DNA of 64,000 nucleotides from Branchinecta lynchi (GCA_023053575.1 JAKZAP010000015.1:16364142-16428141), one strand, 5' to 3'; numbered from the stretch's first letter, positions 42,516-53,889 are shown. Program-made: numbers and translations. Notes: generated by a model from the letters alone, not told the origin.

Positions 42516-43918
42516 CAAAACAAGAGCTGTAAGCTCATATGGTACTTGCAGGGGTTAAGATATATTTTTCATCAAAAGAACTTTGCGGTTAAGATGCGCG
42601 GTGTAAGGGGGCTAGAACTTCATTTGTAAGCAAAACCCTTGAGGCAAAAATTAAACTTGGCTAATGGGGACCATGAACATACATATTTTGCTTAAAAGTA
42701 TTTTTCTTACTTTGCGGTCAAGGTTGATACGGTAATAATCGGATTTGGGAAGTAGCTATTTATAAGCAAATCTTGTTGAATATCTAATATTCCAGCGAAG
42801 TTTCGTCATCCTAGCTCATCTGGAAGTATCTTAACTCGCGATCACCGGAATCCCAGACCCCCCCCCCCTTCAACTCCACCCACAATACCCGGAGCCAATC
42901 CGGTTCTGTAAGTGATGCCCAGAGCATCTGTTTGTTATTCTACAATGTTCGATCCCGATCACACCAGTCTAAGCGGGTCTAGTATCCCCCCCCCCCTCAA
43001 CAGTTGTCGAATCCGTTCCGGAAATCACGAAGATCGCCACAGGGATATGTCCTCTGTTCATTTATTAAATTTCACTCGAATCCGATCGCCCGTTCCAAAG
43101 TTGCGCATGACTCAATATTCAGGATTTCCCTCCCTCCACTCCCCCAAGATTATCATATCGAAGATTTTTTTTCTATTTCCAAGTCAGTTTGAACGGGTCC
43201 CTGATATGCCTGTCAAGTTACGTCATGAAAATCCCCAGAAACTGGAATTCCGGGAAACCCCCTACACCCCCACCCCCCAAGTGTCCGGATCCAGTCCAAC
43301 TGTGTAAAAGATTAACCTGGAGCAGATGTTTGTTCTTCTCAGTAAGTTTCACTCCTATCCCTCCATTCTAACCGTTTCTCGAGATTTCCGGTCTCCCCCC
43401 CCCCAACTCCCCCCTAGCTATCGAATCTGGTCAAGACTTTAAACGGGACATCAGACATATATAATCTATTCAGTTATTAAGTCTCATTCCAATCCGATCA
43501 CCCGTTCGGAAGTTACACACTGCTCAATTTCCCGGATTCCCCCGCCCTCCCCCCCCCCGAGATGGTCGGATCGAAAAACTGATTATTTCTAAGTTTGTTT
43601 GGTCGGGTCCCTGATATGCCTGCTAAGTTTCATGGTTCTAGCACATCTGGAAGTACCCGAACTCGAAAAAGTGTGACAAACTGCCCTCAATTTTCAAGCT
43701 CGCACCGCCCTCCACTCCCCCAATATGGTCGGATTGGGAAACTGATTATTTCCAGGTTAATTTGGTTGGGTTGCTGATATGCCTGCCAAGTTTCATTGTT
43801 CAAGTACATAGGGAAGTACCCTAATTCGAAAAAATGTGACAAAAAAACCGGACCGACCGACGGACGGAATTATGATCGGTATATGGCACTTGAGCCAGAG
43901 GCTGCAAGTGCCATGAAA
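42516..43918 (+). repeat. Family B repeat, copy 2
   Basis: Starts ACAAGAGCTGTAAGCTCATA and ends with hairpin CACTTGAGCC...GCTGCAAGTG at about 43888-43912. Modules with GCCAAGTTTCATCGTCC-like words and C-rich stretches recur four or five times. Confidence 0.82.
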
Positions 43919-43921
43919 AAA

Positions 43922-44105
43922 AAATATTCCTTGAGCCCAAGCTGACTTTGAAAAATATATTCAAATAATGCATACAACGGGTACGTCTGCTACGATTCAT
44001 TGGCAGGGATGAACATTGACAGCCTGACGAGGACCCTTGCCAAGAAGGGCCAAATATCGCTGCCAAAGCATCGTAGCTGACGTACCCGCTGTATGCATTA
44101 TTTAC
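43922..44105. mobile_element. Family C repeat, inverted form, between two B copies
   Basis: The tail (CTTGAGCCCAAGCTGACTTT in reverse) comes first. Then inverted arms about 55 bp long (AAATAATGCATACA-CGGGTACGT and its complement) enclose the hammerhead core. It ends GCATTATTTA. It separates copies 2 and 3 of family B. Confidence 0.8.
44018..44062 (+). ncRNA. Hammerhead motif lacking G12
   Basis: GACAGC, CTGACGA, intact stem II, then CC-AAA instead of CC-GAAA, TATC and GCTG. CAGC pairs with GCTG perfectly. The missing G12, the general base, should make it inactive. Confidence 0.68.
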
Positions 44106-44109
44106 AAAA

Positions 44110-45757
44110 AACAAGAGCTACGAGCTCATATGGCACTTGTACGAGTAGGCTGTACAAGAAAGTAGATGAAAACGTCACAAAATACACCCGCCATCCAAAA
44201 AGGCGGTTCGTAAATAGAAATAGGATATTTAGTTTCACTCATTTCTGAGCAGTTCCGGCATCGTCTCGATTGCAAATGCACATATCTGTTCAAACTTTCA
44301 TCCCAATAAATCCATTTGTTTGATCCCTAGACGTGCTACACGATTTCCGGTACTCACTCTATTTCCACCTACCGAAATTTCCGGTTCCCTCCTCCAACTC
44401 CCCCCAGTGTCATCGGATCCGGCCCGGATTTAAAGTGAGGTGTCTGAGACACAAGGTCATCCTAAATATCAATTTTCATCAAGATCCGATCACCCGTTCA
44501 AAAGTTATGCACGCCACTAGATTCCGGACTCCCCATCCACCCACTCCCCCCACGATGGTCGGGTCGGGGAAACGGCTGTTTTCAAGTCAATCTGTTCGGA
44601 TCCCTGACATACCTGCCAAGTTTCATCGCCCTAGGACACCAGGAAGTATGCCGAACTCGCGGGATCGCTAGAATCACGACCCCCACCCCAACTCCCCCAC
44701 AGTGCCCTGATCCGGTCCGGTTATGTCAATGACGTGTCTAGGACCTGTGCTTGTTTTTCCCACCAAGTTTCATCCCGATCCCTCCACTTTAAGCGTTTCT
44801 CAAAATTTCCGGTTCCCCACCACAACTCCCTCACAGTGCCCTGATCCGGTCCGGTTATGTCAATGACGTTTCTAGGACCTGTGCTTGTTTTTCCCACCAA
44901 GTTTCATCCCGATCCCTCCACTTTAAGCGTTTCTCAAAATTTCCGGTTCCCTCCTCCAACTCCCCCCAGTGTCATCGGATCCGGCCCGGATTTAAAGTGA
45001 GGTGTCTGAGACACGAGGTCATCCTAAATATCAATTTTCATCAAGATCCGATCACCCGTTCGCAAGCTAAAAATACCTAAAATTTTGGCTTCACCCTCCC
45101 TCCACTCCCCCCCCCCCCAGATGGTCGAATCGGGGAATTGATGATTTCCTATTTAAGCTGGTCGGGTCCCAGACATGCCTGTCAAATTCCATCGTCCCAG
45201 CACATCAGGAAGCACGGAACTCGCGGGATCACTACAAATTCGGACTTCTCCCCCCCCCCAACTCCCCCAAAGTGAGCGGATCCGTTCCGGTTATATCAGT
45301 CACGTATCTAGGACTTTTGCTTGTACTTTCCACCAAGTTTCATTCGGATCCCTCCACTCTAAGTGTTTTCCACGATTTCCGGTTTCCCCCTCTAACTCCC
45401 CCCAGTGTCACCGGATCCGGTCTGGATTTAAAATGGAGGGTCTGAGACACGAAGTCCTTCCATGTATTAAGTTTCATGAAGATCCGATCACCCGTTCGTA
45501 AGCTAAAAATATCTCATTTTTCCTATTTTTTCCGGATTCCCCCTCCCTCCACTCCCCTCCAGATGGTCGGATCGAGGAAGCAACAATTTATAATTTAATC
45601 TGGTCCAGTTCCTGATATGCTTGCCAAGTTTCATCGTCCTAGCTTATCTGGAAGTGCCTGAACTAGCAAAACCGGGACCGACAGACCGACAGACCGACTG
45701 ACGGACAGAAATAACAATCGCTATATGGCACTTGAGTAAGCTCAAGTGCCATAAAAA
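44110..45757 (+). repeat. Family B repeat, copy 3, best-preserved ends
   Basis: Starts ACAAGAGCTACGAGCTCATA. Ends with a perfect hairpin: TATGGCACTTGAG, a short loop, CTCAAGTGCCATA at 45724-45752. A run of GACAGACCGACAGACCGAC lies just before. A long internal unit is duplicated in tandem (TCCCACCAAGTTTCATCCCG at about 44758 and 44894; GATTTAAAGTGAGGTGTCTG at about 44429 and 44990). Confidence 0.88.
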
Positions 45758-46097
45758 ATGGAAAATAAATATTTTTCTACAGACAGTTTTAACACAGAGT
45801 GAACCAGACTGTTTGAAAACTTTATGCCGCAGTCAAAAATTTCGAAAATCAGACTCCTTCATGGTAAAAATTGACCAGATTACTTTCCAAACAAAAGTGT
45901 GTCGCAGACAAAATTTTTTAAGATGTATGTGTTTTCTGTAAAAACCCTAAGTCGCTTACTTACCCGATCCGACCATCGTGGGGAAGTAGTCAACTCATCG
46001 TGGATTTCAAAAGTTTATATTCCAAAAACATATTTTGTGTGAACTGATGACGCAATCATTAGTCTCATAGGCCGAGCTATCCCTCAGCGATGAAAAA
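45758..46097. other. Unassigned
   Basis: 46035-46090 shares words with 17265-17320. Otherwise nothing. Confidence 0.35.
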
Positions 46098-47347
46098 CAA
46101 GACCAAAGGTTTCGATGGGATCCCAAAAATTCAATATCTGATCCAGACAACTGGGTCTAGTCTTAGCCAGATCCAGTCATCGCCAGACTCCTTGAACATT
46201 CTTACAATTAAAATTCAGAAACAGATTAAGGCGAAATAGCTAATCATCTGAGAAAAACTTCCTACCACTACCGCCAATTTCCCGATTTCGGCCAAACTCC
46301 AGAACTAATTGTCCGGCGAAAAAAAAGAAAGCTCAAAAATGAACTCTGGGTATCTTCTTTCCCCAATAATGAACATCTAGTCAACTTCAAATAAAAATTT
46401 AGCTTATAACACATTTTCCGAGTCCAGCCGGATTCCGGTTGAACTATATGTCCGGCTAAAATATGATTGTCACACACGGATTCGGCATCTCTTCTTACCC
46501 CTTGTTATCTAATCAACTAGAAATAAAACTTTAACTTCAACCAATTTTCCGGTTTTGGCCGTATTCCGGGCGAACTACATGTCTGGATAGAAAATTGTTT
46601 TCACATAAGTGTTCAGCATGTCTTCTTGCCCTAAATCTAACATCGAATCAACTTCAACTAAAACTTTTAATTTTAACAAACTTTCCGGTTTGGGCCGGAT
46701 TCCGGTCGAAATACTTGTCCGTCGAGAAAATGGTTTTCACCACCGTGTTCAGCGTGTCTTCCTATCCCTAAATCGAACATCTAATCAGCTTACAATAAAA
46801 CTTTTACTTTTAACAAACTTTCCGGTTTGGGCCGGATTCCGGTCGAAATACTTGTCCGTCGAGAAAATGGTTTTCACCATCGTGTTCAGCATGTCTTCTT
46901 ACCTCATAATCGACTATCACATTAGCTGTTTCAAAATATTTTGTTTGCCCCTTAATTTGAAACCCCTCCCCCACCCCTAAATGTAGGGCTACAAAGCCCA
47001 TCTTCAAACTTGACTTGTCCGACGACCCAACGAATCCTCACACCAAGTTTCATCAAAATATCTCATTCCCTTCGAGAGTTATCGTGCTTACAGACGGACG
47101 GACAGACAGACGGACAACTTTTTTGCTGGACTGGTAGTTCGGTCGGAAATCGGCAGGAAGTCTCTGTCAAACAGTATCACACCGTCAAAATAAATATGGC
47201 TTATAGAGGTATCGGCAGGAATCAGTATGAACTTATGGTTTTCTCTGATGATTAGCGTGTCCAAGACTGGATCTGGTGAAGACAAGACCCGATTGTCTGA
47301 ATCAAATATTAGATTTTTGGGATCCCATCGACACCTTTGGTCTTGTT
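46098..47347. repeat. Family A, copies 8 and 9 fused tail to tail
   Basis: 46098 to about 47118 is a minus-strand copy. From 47119 to 47347 a plus-strand 3' part follows at once. Therefore the same terminal hairpin (CAAGACC...GGTCTTG) closes both outer ends in mirror orientation. TTTCCGGTTTGGGCCGGATT occurs twice inside, 137 bp apart. Confidence 0.82.
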
Positions 47348-47504
47348 ATGAATGTGGCACGGAGGTTAGCATGAGGACAATACATACAAAAATAGGTTTG
47401 TTTTACTCCAACAGAAACAACAACCAACTCTTGAATTACCAGAGGCAAACCTGTAAGGGACTAAATAACCTTAAAATAAAACACATTTCTTTTCCCAGGT
47501 CACT

Positions 47505-47610
47505 GTTCAGGTCCCTGTCACTACCACGAAACGTCATTTTCCCCACCGTCAGTTGGCACAAACGTCCAGCGACACAAACGTCATTTCGCACGCAAAATCC
47601 GTCATAACAC
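47505..47610 (+). repeat. Family F element, short copy
   Basis: GGTCCCTGTCACTACCACG, only three or four CGTCA units, then AAAATCCGTCATAACACCC. Same frame as 40557-40880, so the array length varies between copies. Confidence 0.75.
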
Positions 47611-48639
47611 CCACAGATTGCTTACCCTAAAGAATTCAAGGATTTTTCCCGAATACGCGGGTTAACGCGTGACTGCGTCTCGCTGGCCACTCGTCTCTAT
47701 ACACTGTAATCTTGGATTAAGAACTTATTTTCCAAAAGCTGGTGAATTAAGGTAAAAATAGGGAAAGTTGGCAAAGATCACGTAGCTATACCTTTCGCAG
47801 TTTCGTTAACCCGGGGTTTCAATGAGTATATGGAAAGGATTTACCAACGTAGGTATTGAGCAATGAGGTGAAAGTTTCCCGGAACTTTAGCGTCTATCCG
47901 CGACAATCGTTTTAACTGGAGTTTTGGTGGTTTTCCTTGTTGGAAAGCTGAGTTGTCTTGACTTGTCTTGACTTACAAAGTGTAAAGTTGTTAAGCTTGG
48001 TAAAGTTATTTTTGTTTACTCTGTCTGATTTGAAGTTCTAATAACAGTTTCATAGTAAGTAAGAACAAGCTCTAATTCCCAAGTTATCATCGCAGGCGAT
48101 AGTGTTTCGTGATACATTGTCACTGTAGTTTCAATATTTGGGAGCGTTGTTTTATTTTGGCAGGGGTCCACTAGGAGCGACAAATACTACCAGCTGGAGT
48201 GGCCCTTTCAAGGATTAAAGTGCCTTAGAGTGGCCCTTTCCGAATGCCCCTTTCGAGGCATTTGTTCGTTCACTCCTTCTGTGCGTCCGTGGGAAATCAT
48301 GGGGTTGTGAAAAATCAATTGTTGTTGTATTCTCTCTCTTTTTCGTATTTTTGTTCTTATTAGTTTCTGTTTATAAATACAATCATTTGCAGGTATCCCT
48401 TTCGTCTTATAAGATTCTGCTATAACTCCACGTCAGGTGAACCGACGTCTCTTTCGTCTTATAAGATTCTGCCTATAACTCCTGGGCGGAGGTGGTCTCT
48501 CGGGAGGGTTTCTAACTTCCGGGGGAAAACCGTTCGCGCCACCTGATCTTATTTCTTTGTCCCCGTGACCCAGCGTTATAGCACACATTTCATCTAGATA
48601 CATTTGTAGTTCGAAAATTTGGGACTTGACGTCTGCGGC
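47611..48639. other. Unassigned, with a 50-bp duplication
   Basis: CTTTCGTCTTATAAGATTCT occurs at about 48402 and 48452, a two-unit direct repeat. No gene seen in the rest. Confidence 0.35.
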
Positions 48640-48800
48640 AACTTCCGGATTCCATGGGTGAACTGACGTGTGGACAAACTGTCGAGTTTTAGGATTGGGT
48701 GAGCTGATGTAGGTGAACTGACGCGTGGTTGACGTGGCTGTAGTTTAACTGATGGTGTACCAATTGACGTGTGGACCAACTGACGCGTGAACAAACTGAG
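48640..48800 (-). repeat. Family F-like sequence, diverged
   Basis: Repeated GTGAACTGACG and GTGTGGACCAACTGACGC words, the complement of the F units. A similar block lies at 50790-50930. The pair may be one F element split by the LINE and family B between them. Confidence 0.6.
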
Positions 48801-48844
48801 CAGTAGGTTACCTTCATCCAGCCATGTAAGTATACATCCAAGAA

Positions 48845-49145
48845 CTTGAGTCGGTGCAAAAGCGGACAGTGTTCATTATTATTGGCGATCGACAGCTATC
48901 TTATGGTGAAGCGCTTGTTAAACTCGACCTCCGCACGTTGGCCCAAAGATACGAGCAGATTATCCTGAGGTGTGGGAAGTTTCTTCTCTCTAAATCCCAG
49001 CATCAAGACATCTTTTCACCCACTGCACCACCCAACAACCGTAGGCGTTTACCAAAATAAACTGGTTCCAGTAGCTTCGCGAACGAACCGCCTCGCAAAT
49101 TCGTTTGTACTTTTTTTTTACGGGTTTGCTAAACAAAGCCGAGTG
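48845..49145 (+). pseudogene. LINE ORF2 C-terminal fragment
   Basis: Frame LESVQKRTVFIIIGD, LSYGEALVKLDLRTLAQR, then LLSKSQHQDIFSP is the standard end of jockey/CR1/L2-type polymerases (VQKRA-RII--YEEAL--L-L-TL--RR). It stops at 49058-49060. RTNRLANSFVLFF continues in another frame, a frameshift. Family B copy 4 follows directly. Confidence 0.85.
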
Positions 49146-49155
49146 ATCTTCCGGA

Positions 49156-50720
49156 CAAGTGCCATATACCGATCGCTTTTCCGTCGGTCTGTCGGTCGGT
49201 TAGTCCAGTGTTTGCGAGTTAGGGTACTTCCAGATGTGCTAGGACGATGAAAATTGGCAGGCATATTAGGATCCGACCAAACTAAGTTGGAAATAGTCAC
49301 TTGCCCGATCCGACCATCGTGGGGGGAGGGAGGGCAGCCGGAATCCGGAATTTAGTGACAAGCATAACTTTCGAGCGGGTGACCAGAACTTAAAGAAACT
49401 TGATATTTGGAAAGACGTCACGTCTCAGATGTCCCCTTGCTAGTTCGGAATGAATGTGGGGGGGGGGTCGGAGGGGGGAACCAGAAATCATGTGACACGC
49501 TTAGAGTCGAGCGATCGGGATAAAACTTGGTGCGAAGACCAAGCACAAGCCGTCGGTCTATCGTTGACAGAACAGGACCGGATTCATGAACCACTGTGGG
49601 GGGAGTTGGAGTGGGATTCCGGAATTCCGGTGATACGGAGTTAAGTTACTTCCAGGTGGGATAGGACGATGAAACTTGGCAGGCAAGTCAGGGATCCGAC
49701 CAGATCAACCTCGAAATAGTCAACTTCCCGATCCGACCAAAGTCAGGGGAGTGGAGGGAGGGGGAATCCGGAATCTTGAGGAATGTACAACTATTGAACG
49801 GGTGATCGGATCTTAAAGAAACTTGATATTTGGAAAGACATCGTGTCTGGGATGGCCCACTTAAAGTCTGGATAGGATCCGATGAATGTGAATGGGGGGG
49901 GGGGGAGAAGAGGAAACCGGAAATCTTGTGACACGCTTAGAGTGGAGCGACTGGGATGAAACTTGGTGGGAAGGACAAGCACAAGAATTAGATACGTCAG
50001 TGATAGAACCGGATCGGATACGGACACTGTGCAATACAAGCAAAGCATATATTTTAACTTAAATTAATTTTTAGAACCCTTAAAGTGCGTTTCTTAACGG
50101 AAAAATAAAAAATACTTTAACCAAACGATGTATATTCATGATTCCCAAGGGCGCATGATCATTTTTGCCTCAAGGGTTTTGCTTACAAGTGAATTTATTA
50201 AAGTACAAACAATAATTTTGAGCAAAATATACATTTTCATAATTCCAGTGAGCGTATCATCATTTGTGCTTCAAGATTGTTCATTACAGATGAATCTGTA
50301 GCGCTCTTAAAGTGCGCATCATGACGGCCAAATGCACAGACGAAACAGTTTTTACGATTTATTCCAACAATGTTTTCAACGGATACGTCAGCTACGATTC
50401 TTCATCAGCGATATTTCGGCCCTTCTTGGCAAGGGTCCTCGTCTTGCCAAGAAGGGCCGAAATATCGCTCATGAAGAATCGTAGCTGACGTATCCGTTGA
50501 AAACATTGTTGGAATAAATGTTTCAAAGTCTGCTTGGGCTCAAAGAATATTTAGTTTTTACGAACAATAAATTCTCGTGATTTCTAAGGACCCATGCTCA
50601 TTCTTATCTCAAGGGTTTTGCTTATAAATGATCACAGCAAACCCACGAATTGACGAATTCCTTCTTTTATCCTCCAACCCAGCCTTGCAAGTGCCATATG
50701 AGCTTTCAGCCCTTGTTTTT
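49156..50720 (-). repeat. Family B repeat, copy 4, minus strand
   Basis: Read on the minus strand it starts ACAAGGGCTGAAAGCTCATA and ends CGGTATATGGCACTTG, losing the second arm of the end hairpin. It contains a family C insertion at 50358-50552 with target duplication. Confidence 0.85.
50358..50552. mobile_element. Family C insertion with 11-bp target duplication
   Basis: AGTTTTTACGA flanks it at 50347-50357 and 50553-50563. Arms of 76 bp (50358-50433 and 50443-50518) are almost perfectly inverted around the nine-base spacer GGTCCTCGT. The tail TTTCAAAGTCTGCTTGGGCT follows to 50552. Both arms hold the 3' half of the hammerhead (AAGGGCCGAAATATCGCT); the CTGA is lost at the centre. The length of the duplication fits a retroelement better than a hAT or TA-type transposon. 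Confidence 0.9.
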
Positions 50721-50789
50721 GTCAGTTTGTAGTGAGCTATGATGTTGTTCAAATAAACCTATCTCTCTCTCTCTTTCTCTTTATCCAAG
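50721..50789. other. CT microsatellite
   Basis: TCTCTCTCTCTCTTTCTCTT at about 50763-50783. Confidence 0.6.
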
Positions 50790-50930
50790 TGACGTGTGAT
50801 CGTACTGACGGCTCTTCGTGGGTCAACTGACGTATGGACCAACTGTTGTAAAATTCTGGCGTATGACGGATTTTCAGGTGAACTGACGTTTGTGTGAACT
50901 GAAGTGACACAACCGTCATTCTTTATCCAC
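50790..50930 (-). repeat. Family F-like sequence
   Basis: GGTCAACTGACGTATGGACC, then ATGACGGATTTTCAGGTG and GAACTGACGTTTGTGTGAAC. The TGACGGATTTT end matches the F frame in reverse. Confidence 0.65.
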
Positions 50931-51417
50931 TCGGTAAAAAAAAATAAACTTCCTATCACTTTTTGGAGATCAGGCAGAATAGGACATGATGACTTTATTG
51001 TCATTGCAGTCAAGAGCCCCACACGGAAAACCAGGAGAGCAGCGGACTGCGATATAAATCACCGTGATTCCTTTTAGCTACCCTTTACCCCTGGTCATTA
51101 GCAAGAACGATGAACGGTCATTAGAAAAACTTTTCTAACTCTGCTGACGTGATGAAAGGAAAACAAGCGCAATGAGAATTCTTAGGAGACCGAACCTGCT
51201 AATTTAATGAAGAGGAGATCCCTTTGAAAGCTGGGGTCTAGCCTACACTCCTCTTAGGCTTATTGCCAGTCAATGATTTTAAAACAGAATTAAATAAATT
51301 CGCTACAAGAAAAGATTTGGGACTCAAGTTGGGTAACGGCTGTAGCTCCAAGTGCAGGCACTAGCAAACCAGAAAAAGCTGGTGGAATCTAAAAGTAAAG
51401 AGTAATAATTTACTAAC
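50931..51417. other. Intron DNA near the S1 exon
   Basis: No repeat or gene recognised. The donor GTTAGT of the S1 exon is at 51412-51417. Confidence 0.4.
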
Positions 51418-51508
51418 CATCCAATATAGTGTCCCATGAGCAAGTTCTTCATAAGTATCTATAGTTGACAAGACGCTGAAGACAAGGCATACCACAACAA
51501 CCAGAAAC
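51418..51508 (-). CDS. KCNQ1-like channel, exon for S1
   Basis: 91 bp between acceptor TGTACTTACAG and donor GTTAGT. After one base that completes the previous codon it codes FLVVVVCLVFSVLSTI, then DTYEELAHGTLYWM. FSVLSTI is the KCNQ S1 signature. The length 91 is that of vertebrate KCNQ exon 2 as I recall. It leaves in phase 0 and joins EMALV of the S2 exon. The open frame continues on both sides by chance; the splice sites define the exon. The exon before it (amino terminus) was not found between here and 64000. Confidence 0.97.
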
Positions 51509-52861
51509 CTGTAAGTACAAATAAAAATACAGGCGTTTTTCCAAACCCATCCCAATTTCATAGATACGCATGATAACGGAAAAGTAAAGTAAATCAATTG
51601 AATTTTATTTTGTAATAAAACTGTCTACGGATACATTGTCACCACACAGTCGACAAATACTCACGCAAATTACACTGTGTACCTGGCACGAAGAAGCTTC
51701 AGAAAGGAAGGCACAGAGTTCTGCCGACATCGAGCATGCACAACTTTTTAAGACTACTCTCACCATTTCCCAAGCGGGATTCTTGACAGCAGTCACGAAA
51801 ATAAATTATTAGAAAAGGACTACAGATTTGTTCTCCGAGGATTCTTATCGCTTTTGCTAATTACCGAGCGTGATAACCGATGGGATTAAGGTATCTAGGT
51901 TTCTTTATTTATTATGATAATAAGCTTTTAGCTATGAACCGCTCAATTCTAACAAACAAGTCGGTGATTGACAAGGGGTCGTTAGACCTTAAGAAATGCA
52001 AAGAAGAATTGTACAATTCAATTCAATCCAATTCAGTTTTATTTTAACACCAATTACTGACTAGCCGAATAGCAGGTGGGAACGAATAGCACAGTAGAGG
52101 TGCCCTATGGCGGAAGGGCACCTTTCGGCGTGGGTTGTGCTCTTCTGTTTTGTTTTTTGTTCGGTTAGTGTGTGTTTTGACTCGTTTTCATGTTACAATA
52201 ATCATTTTGAATGCTTTTAATTGATTTTGATTTTTAATAGTTTTTTTTTTGTAAAAAGTAAAGGTGAAAATATTAAGGTAATTGTTAAGTTATGAATAGA
52301 ATTGTAAAGATAATATGATTTTAAAGTAAAAATAGAAAGAGTAAGTGCCACACTTGTGTCACTGAGTGCAGGAGGAGGGAAAAAATCTAATAAAAAAAAA
52401 AAAAGAAAAAAAAAAAAAGCCAACCAAATGTCAACATATACCAGAAAGTGGTCGAATTTCATAGAAAATACTGAGAACAAGCAATATAAAAAGTAACGAT
52501 TGGGGAAATACCCAGTCAATGCATACCAAATGGAAATACCAAAGCCTCTGCGAAAGGAAGACAGGACCCTTATTCCGATCTTGCTTCCTTAACGCAGGAG
52601 CCCTGTTCTGGTGATGTATTCAAACAATGCATAAAATGGATACCCCTGTAAAAAGTTTTTCCGAGTAAGGATTAAAGTTAGCTGCAGTATTTGCTACTGG
52701 GATTAATCTTATCTATACTGGGATAAGATTAATCCGAATTAGAGATAATTTTATCTCAATTGAGACAGGATTAATCCCAGTAGCAAATCCTGCAAGATTT
52801 ATTTTTACAGTGACGTCAGCTATAGCAGCGACATTTCGGCCCTTCGGATTTTGGAGTGTAA
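51509..52861. other. KCNQ1 upstream intron, AT-rich, with scraps
   Basis: 52015-52045 is CAATTCAATTCAATCCAATT, like a minus-strand retroelement tail. 52390-52420 is A-rich. 52620-52645 and 52810-52850 are family C scraps (GACGTCAGCTATAGC, ACATTTCGGCCCTTC) separated by a palindromic insert around GGGATTAATCTTATC. No exon found. Confidence 0.4.
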
Positions 52862-53889
52862 AGCCCCCTTCACATTGAATACGTAAGACCTTACGTTAAG
52901 TACTTAAGTTACGGCTTAAGTTTCTTACGTTAAGTAGCCTATTCACACTGACAGAGTCCCCTTCCGACTGGGCCAAGTCCAGTCTACGTTACGTTTGACT
53001 GTAGCATCAATCAAACAAAGAAAATTAACACTTTCGTCGAGATTATTCTGCAAAAGGCCAAAGATACCCGTTGGGGAAACACCGCTGAAGATGCTGGGAG
53101 ATTACCCCTCTGAACACCACCCACTATTAGGAAATTTTCAGACAAACCCTATAGGTCATCTAGTTAAAAACAGGTTACTACAAGTTTACTCAGAAGATAT
53201 TGTGCGTTCAGTCATCCTAGGATTACAACGGTTTGTTTCGGAAAAATGGTAGGTCAATTCTTAGGCTTGAAACTGACCTAATCTTTGTTTTGTTTTTTCA
53301 ATTCCCACCGAAAAACCGTAGACTTTTTGCCAGCACTGGTGAGCAAGGGATAGCCATATGCCATTTATTCTGAATATCAGACATACCCAACGGCTGGCAT
53401 GGATTTCCAAAAATCCGAGGTATGTCATATACCTATACCTATATCCTTGACACTATTTTATTTAATTTCAACAGTGAAAAATGGCTGTTAAATTATTTGC
53501 ATCTCAAATAAGCTACTGATTAAAAAAAATAGCTAAATTAAGTCTATCTGTACATGTTTTCCCCAGGTAATCACTGCGTTTCTTTGCAAAGCTTTCCCAT
53601 ACATTATGCATTTACTTTCAACGGTCTGTTCTTATATTCTTTCAACTTAGTACTGTAAAGAAACTCTCTCTCTCTTAAATAAACTTGATGATTTCCTCCC
53701 ACCAAAATCTATTTTCCAACTTAACGTAAGGTCTTAAGTTGAAATTTTTTCAACTTACTTAAGTGGCTACGTTAAGTAAAAAATTCCTTACGTTACGTAT
53801 CACGTAAGAACCTTAAGTGGACTTAAGATTCTTAAGTTGGCCAGTGTGAATGGCCCACTTAAGCTTTTTAAGTCAGTGTGAAGGGGGCT
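52862..53889 (+). mobile_element. TIR element, 1.03 kb, TAA duplication, exon-like inside
   Basis: Ends AGCCCCCTTCACA and TGTGAAGGGGGCT with TAA at 52859-52861 and 53890-53892. Subterminal AACGTAAGGTCTTAAGTT words repeat on both sides. Inside, 52995-53252 is an open frame of 85 codons ending at GAAAAATG/GTAGGT, a donor-like site. 53322-53420 is bounded by CCGTAG and GAG/GTATGT like an internal exon, but all its frames contain a stop. PIF/Harbinger-like by its ends. The origin of the interior is unknown. Confidence 0.7.
52995..53252 (+). CDS. Open frame inside the TIR element, unknown
   Basis: 85 codons from an alternative start, with a believable protein composition (for example HHPLLGNFQTNPIGHLVKNR). 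It is not a transposase I know. It could be a captured piece of a host gene or chance. Confidence 0.25.
   Translation: MTVASIKQRKLTLSSRLFCKRPKIPVGETPLKMLGDYPSEHHPLLGNFQTNPIGHLVKNRLLQVYSEDIVRSVILGLQRFVSEKW

Noticed and set aside
44110..45757. Family B as a Helitron
   Set aside because: The 3' hairpin is suggestive, but there is no TC start or CTRR end and the 5' end also has a hairpin.
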